This document shows, piece after piece, positions 7,254 to 10,155 of a stretch of 10,155 nucleotides of DNA. The first letter of the stretch is position 1. Each line of letters begins with the position of its first letter. This DNA is from Chlamydiales bacterium (GTDB lineage Bacteria > Chlamydiota > Chlamydiia > Chlamydiales > FEN-1388). Location: positions 1 through 10,155 of the forward strand of contig JAJFUY010000228.1 of NCBI GenBank assembly GCA_021372185.1, read 5' to 3'. The notes below the pieces were generated by a model. That model ran no database searches and was not told where the DNA came from. It saw only the letters and a program-made list of their open reading frames with translations. Both the position numbers and the translations under genes were made by a program.

Positions 7254-7279
7254 TAACTATCATGTTAGTGATTTTTTTT
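7254..7279 (+). terminator. Weak possible terminator after the iron-permease-like gene
   Basis: Overlapping short inverted repeats (TAAC/GTTA at 7254-7257 and 7264-7267, or ACTA/TAGT at 7256-7259 and 7266-7269) precede a run of eight T (7272-7279). Each stem is only 4 bp and AT-rich, so the hairpin would be weak. The T run and position directly after the stop codon are the main support. Confidence 0.25.
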
Positions 7280-7280
7280 G

Positions 7281-7286
7281 TATGAT
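7281..7286 (+). promoter_or_regulatory. Possible -10 box for the 117-residue exported protein gene
   Basis: TATGAT matches the -10 consensus at five of six positions and sits 32 nt before the ATG at 7318, directly after the T run. No good -35 box is visible at 16-18 nt spacing, so the call is tentative. It would allow the gene to be transcribed separately from the mutY cluster. Confidence 0.3.
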
Positions 7287-7317
7287 TTTGCTTTTAACTA
7301 AAGCTAAGGTGCATATT

Positions 7318-7671
7318 ATGAAAATAAATAATGTTCTTTTTTTAATACTATCTATGTTCTCATTTTCGCAATTACGTGCTGATCAGGCATCGATAACAGC
7401 AAAAATACAATACGTCCATGAATTTAATGACTTTGATCGTGGGTGCATTTTTACACTTACAGATAAATCTAAATGGGCAAGAGATTGGTACAACGGACCT
7501 GCCTACTATCCAGCTGCAGGCCAAACAGTAACGCTTATCCCCATGAGTGAAAGTGAGGCATTAGAAAACGCACATCCTCTCTACAAAAATCCACACTGGC
7601 TCTCAATACATCCAGCCCCTGGCATGGCTGCAATTACTATTGTGTATGTTGCCTACAAACTTTCAAACTAA
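7318..7671 (+). CDS. Small exported protein of unknown function
   Basis: I do not recognise a family. Starting at ATG 7318 the protein has 117 residues. An in-frame ATG at 7282 is less likely because it puts 12 extra residues before a clear signal peptide and lacks a ribosome site, whereas AAGGTG precedes 7318. The signal peptide is MKINN, then the core VLFLILSMFSF, with probable cleavage after LRA (residue 21). The mature part of about 96 residues is rich in aromatic residues (YVHEFNDFDRG, WARDWYNGPAYYP, NPHWLSIHPAPG), holds a single Cys43, and ends in a hydrophobic stretch (AAITIVYVAYKL), which could be a beta strand. It probably resides in the periplasm or is secreted. It converges with the methyltransferase gene, with 3 nt between stops. 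Confidence 0.75.
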   Translation: MKINNVLFLILSMFSFSQLRADQASITAKIQYVHEFNDFDRGCIFTLTDKSKWARDWYNGPAYYPAAGQTVTLIPMSESEALENAHPLYKNPHWLSIHPAPGMAAITIVYVAYKLSN

Positions 7672-7674
7672 TGC

Positions 7675-8499
7675 CTATTTTGCTCTAGCCAGACATTCAA
7701 AGAGGCTGGATTTGATGAGAAGACTCTGGTCACTTGTAGGAACTGCATACCCGATCATCACATTGGCTATGTCGTTGAGAAAGTCATCTTGTTTTGCTTG
7801 CGGTAAGTGCGAAAGGTAGTTTACAAAGCCTTTTAGCCAAATGATAAGGGCTTCTTTATTTACAAATCGCAAATCATCATACGTTACATTAAAAAATACT
7901 GGCTCAAAACCCTGTTGTTGCAAGAGCGTGGTATAGTCATCGAGGGTATAGTAGACGCGCTGCTTGTGGAAATTGGGAAAGTCTTCTGCCCATTTTTCTG
8001 TTTTCACAAGCTGCTCACTAATATTTCCGACACTTGTGCCATCGAGGCCCGGTCCTACAAATAAGAGCATACCATCTGGTTTTAATGCCTGATGAATATT
8101 TTTAAGAGCCTGTTCCTGTTCTACACAATAATGCAAAGAGCAAAAAGCCACCGCGAGATCAAACTGTTGATAAAAGTTCATTGTGGCCATATTGGCCTGA
8201 ATGAAGACAAGATTGTCTGCTGCAAACTCATCTGAGGCAAACTGGATCATAGTCGGTGAAATATCAAGACCTACTACAACTCCTTTGGTGCGAGTCTCGG
8301 CTATATCATTTGTGATTTTGCCATCGCCGCATCCAAGGTCAAGAACCCGTTCCTCTCCGTTCCACTTATATTTTTGCAGGGCATTTGCAGCCCACTGCCA
8401 CTGCATACTCGAGCTTTTATTGTATCCTTTTGCATCAGTAATTCCTGCTGCTTGCATGAGAGATGTACAGCCTAAGAGAAGAAGAAAGAGAGTTTTCAT
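7675..8499 (-). CDS. Class I SAM-dependent methyltransferase with N-terminal signal sequence
   Basis: The 274-residue protein has a Rossmann methyltransferase domain: motif I VLDLGCGDGKIT (52-63), the acidic SAM-ribose residue Asp79 in GLDIS, and the motif IV region FDLAVAFCSLHY (113-124). The opening YNKSSSMQWQWA is typical of the trans-aconitate or juvenile-hormone-acid methyltransferase type, but the substrate cannot be read from the sequence. Unusually, the protein begins with a signal-peptide-like segment (MKTLFLLLLGCTSLMQAAG, possible cleavage near residue 17-18). Cys11 in LLGC resembles a lipobox but is very close to the start. AGG 5 nt before ATG 8499 supports this start, while the internal Met15 has no suitable ribosome site. 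The C-terminal part (about 200-274) is helical and of unknown role. It lies 97 nt downstream of hipA on the same strand. Confidence 0.85.
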   Translation of the reverse strand: MKTLFLLLLGCTSLMQAAGITDAKGYNKSSSMQWQWAANALQKYKWNGEERVLDLGCGDGKITNDIAETRTKGVVVGLDISPTMIQFASDEFAADNLVFIQANMATMNFYQQFDLAVAFCSLHYCVEQEQALKNIHQALKPDGMLLFVGPGLDGTSVGNISEQLVKTEKWAEDFPNFHKQRVYYTLDDYTTLLQQQGFEPVFFNVTYDDLRFVNKEALIIWLKGFVNYLSHLPQAKQDDFLNDIANVMIGYAVPTSDQSLLIKSSLFECLARAK

Positions 8500-8541
8500 A
8501 ATGACCTATTTTGTTAGATCATTCTATATGGCGAGGGGTTT

Positions 8542-8664
8542 TTAGCGCTCGTTGATTTCTTGGAGCTTGAGGTATTTGTAGTAGTAGGTGTGGCCTTTAG
8601 CTTTCAAAAGCGGAGACCATGCGATTGATTTCGGCTGGTGAAATTTTATACTGTTTTGCGACAT
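8542..8664 (-). other. Possible 40-codon ORF or gene remnant overlapping the hipA 3' end
   Basis: In the frame shifted by one from hipA there is an open stretch from ATG 8664 to TAA 8542-8544. A GTG further upstream would also be in frame after a TAG. Its last third lies outside hipA and reads GHTYYYKYLKLQEINER, which looks protein-like. The first 66 nt are under hipA coding constraint. No ribosome site precedes the ATG. It may be the degraded 3' end of a gene once next to hipA, a tiny protein coupled to hipA, or chance. It fills most of the 97-bp gap between hipA and the methyltransferase, which otherwise shows no clear terminator. Confidence 0.25.
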
Positions 8665-9826
8665 CGCGCCATTTTGCTGTTGCACTTGCTACTTCTTGAA
8701 CAATCGATTCTCTTTCGGGTATGGTAAGGTCGTAATAACGGGACGTTTCTAAAGCTAAATGTAAAGAAGCTGTAGGGTCAGAGTAATCTATGGCAGTTGA
8801 AAGAATTTTAGGTCTTATATCAGCTGGCGTTGGATTTAGGTCATAGGCGGGCGACAGTCTCCAGCCTCTAAGGCCGGAATAGAGAAATGCATGATTTCTG
8901 AGATGATCATCTACGTTTGATATAAAAATGTTAAAAACTATGCGGCGCCATAGTGCATGAAGGTCTTCTTTAGGTGATGCGCTTAATTGGCGAATAGCAT
9001 CACCTATTTCGAGATAACTATGCATGTGCCCATCTTGAGCCATGAGAGCGCTCATGGCAGAAAGAAACGGAATTCGTTTTCCATCTTTTCTATCAAATCT
9101 GCGAGAAATAAGAATTCTCTCTTTACCCACTTTTTCTAAACGCCATTCTGGAACAGCTATTTTTGCCATATCTGCAAGTGTTAAAGCAACTGCTTCCCAG
9201 CCAATTACATCAATTTCATCATTTTTTTTGGAAAATTTTGCTATAGCAAGATGGCCATCTTTGTCGCGTATGGTAGCCTTGGGGCGAGCACCACCTAGTG
9301 AAGATCCTGGAGCTAGCAGCAGTCGTAAATCTTCGTCTGATTCAGTATCTTCTAAAATGTTTTGAGATGCGTGTAAAAGCTTGTTGATGGAAATCAGTGG
9401 AGGAATGTGATTGATGCCTTCGTATGTTGTTAAAAAGTTTTCCGAGTTGGGGTATTTAAATCGTAATGCTCCTAGTCTAGCTTCATCATCAACCATAAGT
9501 AAAAAATCTATTTCGCCTAATGATCTTGCCTGTCTTTTTTCGTTTAGGGCGTTTTTTCTTTCGGCGCGACGCATAAGAGTTCGTCCCCAGCGATCTGGTG
9601 CGGAATCTTCAATAGCGCCAAAAAGAGGCTTGTCTTGAGATGCATGAAAAGAGCCTGGAGCAAGTTTTAAGGCAGGGTCTAAAGAAAATCGATTTTCTGA
9701 AGCCAGCCACAGTCGATCATATTCAAAAGAGCAACTTTCCTTGCCGTGTCGAGAATGTACCCAAAGGTCGCCTACTTTTGTGCTTATGCCGTCTAAATCT
9801 ATGTATACGTGAATTTCTTTTTCCAT
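8597..9826 (-). CDS. hipA: HipA-family serine/threonine kinase toxin
   Basis: The 409-residue protein is a complete HipA-type kinase, the toxin of a type II toxin-antitoxin pair. E. coli HipA phosphorylates glutamyl-tRNA synthetase, but the target here is unknown. An N-terminal HipA subdomain (about 1-115, with FGAIEDSAPDRWGR) precedes the kinase core. The core has a Gly/Ser loop GSSLGGARPKA (174-184), in which Ser175/Ser176 occupy the region of the autophosphorylated Ser of E. coli HipA, then Lys197 in IAKF and SRRFDR (241-246). The catalytic block NVDDHLRNH (304-312) and the metal-binding SPAYDLNP (325-332, Asp329) follow. All key residues look intact. ATG 9826 lies 2 nt after the hipB stop without a strong ribosome site of its own, so translation is probably coupled to hipB. 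The end (MVSAFES) is a natural family C-terminus. Confidence 0.93.
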   Translation of the reverse strand: MEKEIHVYIDLDGISTKVGDLWVHSRHGKESCSFEYDRLWLASENRFSLDPALKLAPGSFHASQDKPLFGAIEDSAPDRWGRTLMRRAERKNALNEKRQARSLGEIDFLLMVDDEARLGALRFKYPNSENFLTTYEGINHIPPLISINKLLHASQNILEDTESDEDLRLLLAPGSSLGGARPKATIRDKDGHLAIAKFSKKNDEIDVIGWEAVALTLADMAKIAVPEWRLEKVGKERILISRRFDRKDGKRIPFLSAMSALMAQDGHMHSYLEIGDAIRQLSASPKEDLHALWRRIVFNIFISNVDDHLRNHAFLYSGLRGWRLSPAYDLNPTPADIRPKILSTAIDYSDPTASLHLALETSRYYDLTIPERESIVQEVASATAKWRDVAKQYKISPAEINRMVSAFES

Positions 9827-9828
9827 AG

Positions 9829-10139
9829 CTACTGCCGTGTTTTGGGTATACGGATTCTTTTTGGGAGCTGTTCCATTTCCAAGTGTATTCCCAATTTATC
9901 AAATCGAGGATCTGTCAGGTCGCTAAATTTCTCTATCATACCCATAATAAATAATATGCGTACGTATGCGCCTATTCCAACACCTTCATCTCCTTTTTCG
10001 ATTTTATCTAATGTAGTTCTGCTGATACTTGCCCTTTCTGCTGCAAGTTGCATAGGAATGCGTCTACGTTTTCTGGCATCGCGAAGGTCGCGTCCAAGCT
10101 TTTGCAAAGCCCGAGTAACGGGAATGGGAGATGATTTAG
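9829..10139 (-). CDS. hipB: HipB-like XRE-family antitoxin and repressor (5' end cut off)
   Basis: DNA-binding antitoxin partner of HipA, expected to bind the kinase and repress the hipBA promoter. A helix-turn-helix of the XRE type spans IPMQLAAERASISRTTLDKI followed by EKGD, then GAYVRILFIMGM. The C-terminal extension (SDLTDPRFDKLG, then LPKRIRIPKTRQ) is typical of the HipA-linked XRE subgroup. The only start in the sequence is TTG at 10107, but the frame remains open upstream to the contig end and reads KSSPIPVTRAL before it. This resembles the natural N-terminal extension of these antitoxins, so the real start is probably beyond the window. The last 16 bases are sequencing adapter and are excluded. 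The gene ends in TAG 2 nt before hipA. Confidence 0.87.
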
Positions 10140-10155
10140 AGATCGGAAGAGCACA
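10140..10155. other. Illumina TruSeq adapter sequence (assembly contamination)
   Basis: The final bases AGATCGGAAGAGCACA equal the first 16 bases of the Illumina TruSeq read-1 adapter and stop exactly at the end of the sequence. A chance match of this length at the very edge is very unlikely. Base 10140 (A) could be either genomic or adapter. Nothing here should be interpreted as genome sequence. Confidence 0.95.

Noticed and set aside
7282..7317. Earlier ATG for the exported 117-residue protein
   Set aside because: It would bury the signal peptide behind 12 extra residues, and this ATG overlaps a possible -10 box.
8446..8499. Lipoprotein reading of the methyltransferase N-terminus (LLGC)
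   Set aside because: The Cys is residue 11, too close to the start for a normal lipoprotein signal peptide; ordinary signal peptide or anchor is preferred.
8532..8550. Terminator hairpin in the gap after hipA
   Set aside because: Only a 4-bp CGAG/CTCG pairing is present and no T run follows on the minus strand.
8597..8664. Frameshift at the hipA 3' end joining it to the downstream frame
   Set aside because: HipA already ends at a family-typical C-terminus (MVSAFES), so no frameshift is needed to explain its length.

Overview
The window is a compact, moderately AT-rich bacterial stretch with nine complete or nearly complete genes, two genes cut by the ends, short intergenic gaps and no RNA genes or insertion sequences that I can see. 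A type II secretion (T2SS) secretin and ATPase, a MutY whose wording looks chlamydia-like to me, and several exported or membrane orphans suggest a Gram-negative, probably host-associated bacterium. My best guess is an environmental member of the Chlamydiota, with Candidatus Dependentiae or another intracellular lineage as the alternative. This is inference from remembered family resemblance, and no phylogenetic marker is present. The right end stops in 16 bases identical to the Illumina TruSeq adapter, so the right edge is an assembly end and not biology.

Layout. Positions 1-5174, minus strand, hold a T2SS operon read right to left: an inner-membrane-anchored protein in the gspC position with an extremely acidic tail, then the secretin gspD, then the ATPase gspE, which runs off the left end. 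The gspD stop and gspE start overlap by one base. A 129-bp divergent gap (5175-5303) separates this from a plus-strand cluster: a small proline-rich and multi-pass membrane protein (5304-5777), the adenine DNA glycosylase mutY (5801-6874) and a low-affinity iron permease family protein (6899-7249). A small exported orphan protein (7318-7671) follows and converges, with only 3 bp between stops, on a minus-strand methyltransferase that carries an N-terminal signal sequence (7675-8499). The right end is a minus-strand hipB-hipA toxin-antitoxin pair (8597-10139), with hipB truncated by the contig end.

How the genes fit together. The T2SS genes build the outer-membrane channel and its cytoplasmic motor. 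The two neighbouring proteins with signal sequences (the 117-residue orphan and the methyltransferase) are the kind of Sec-exported protein that a T2SS could carry further, though nothing here proves that. MutY is ordinary DNA repair, but it lacks the usual His of the 8-oxoG-recognition loop and has a shortened Fe-S cysteine spacing. The most unusual features are the gspC-position protein with its Asp/Glu tail, the Lys/His-rich insert in the adjacent secretin, and the exported methyltransferase.
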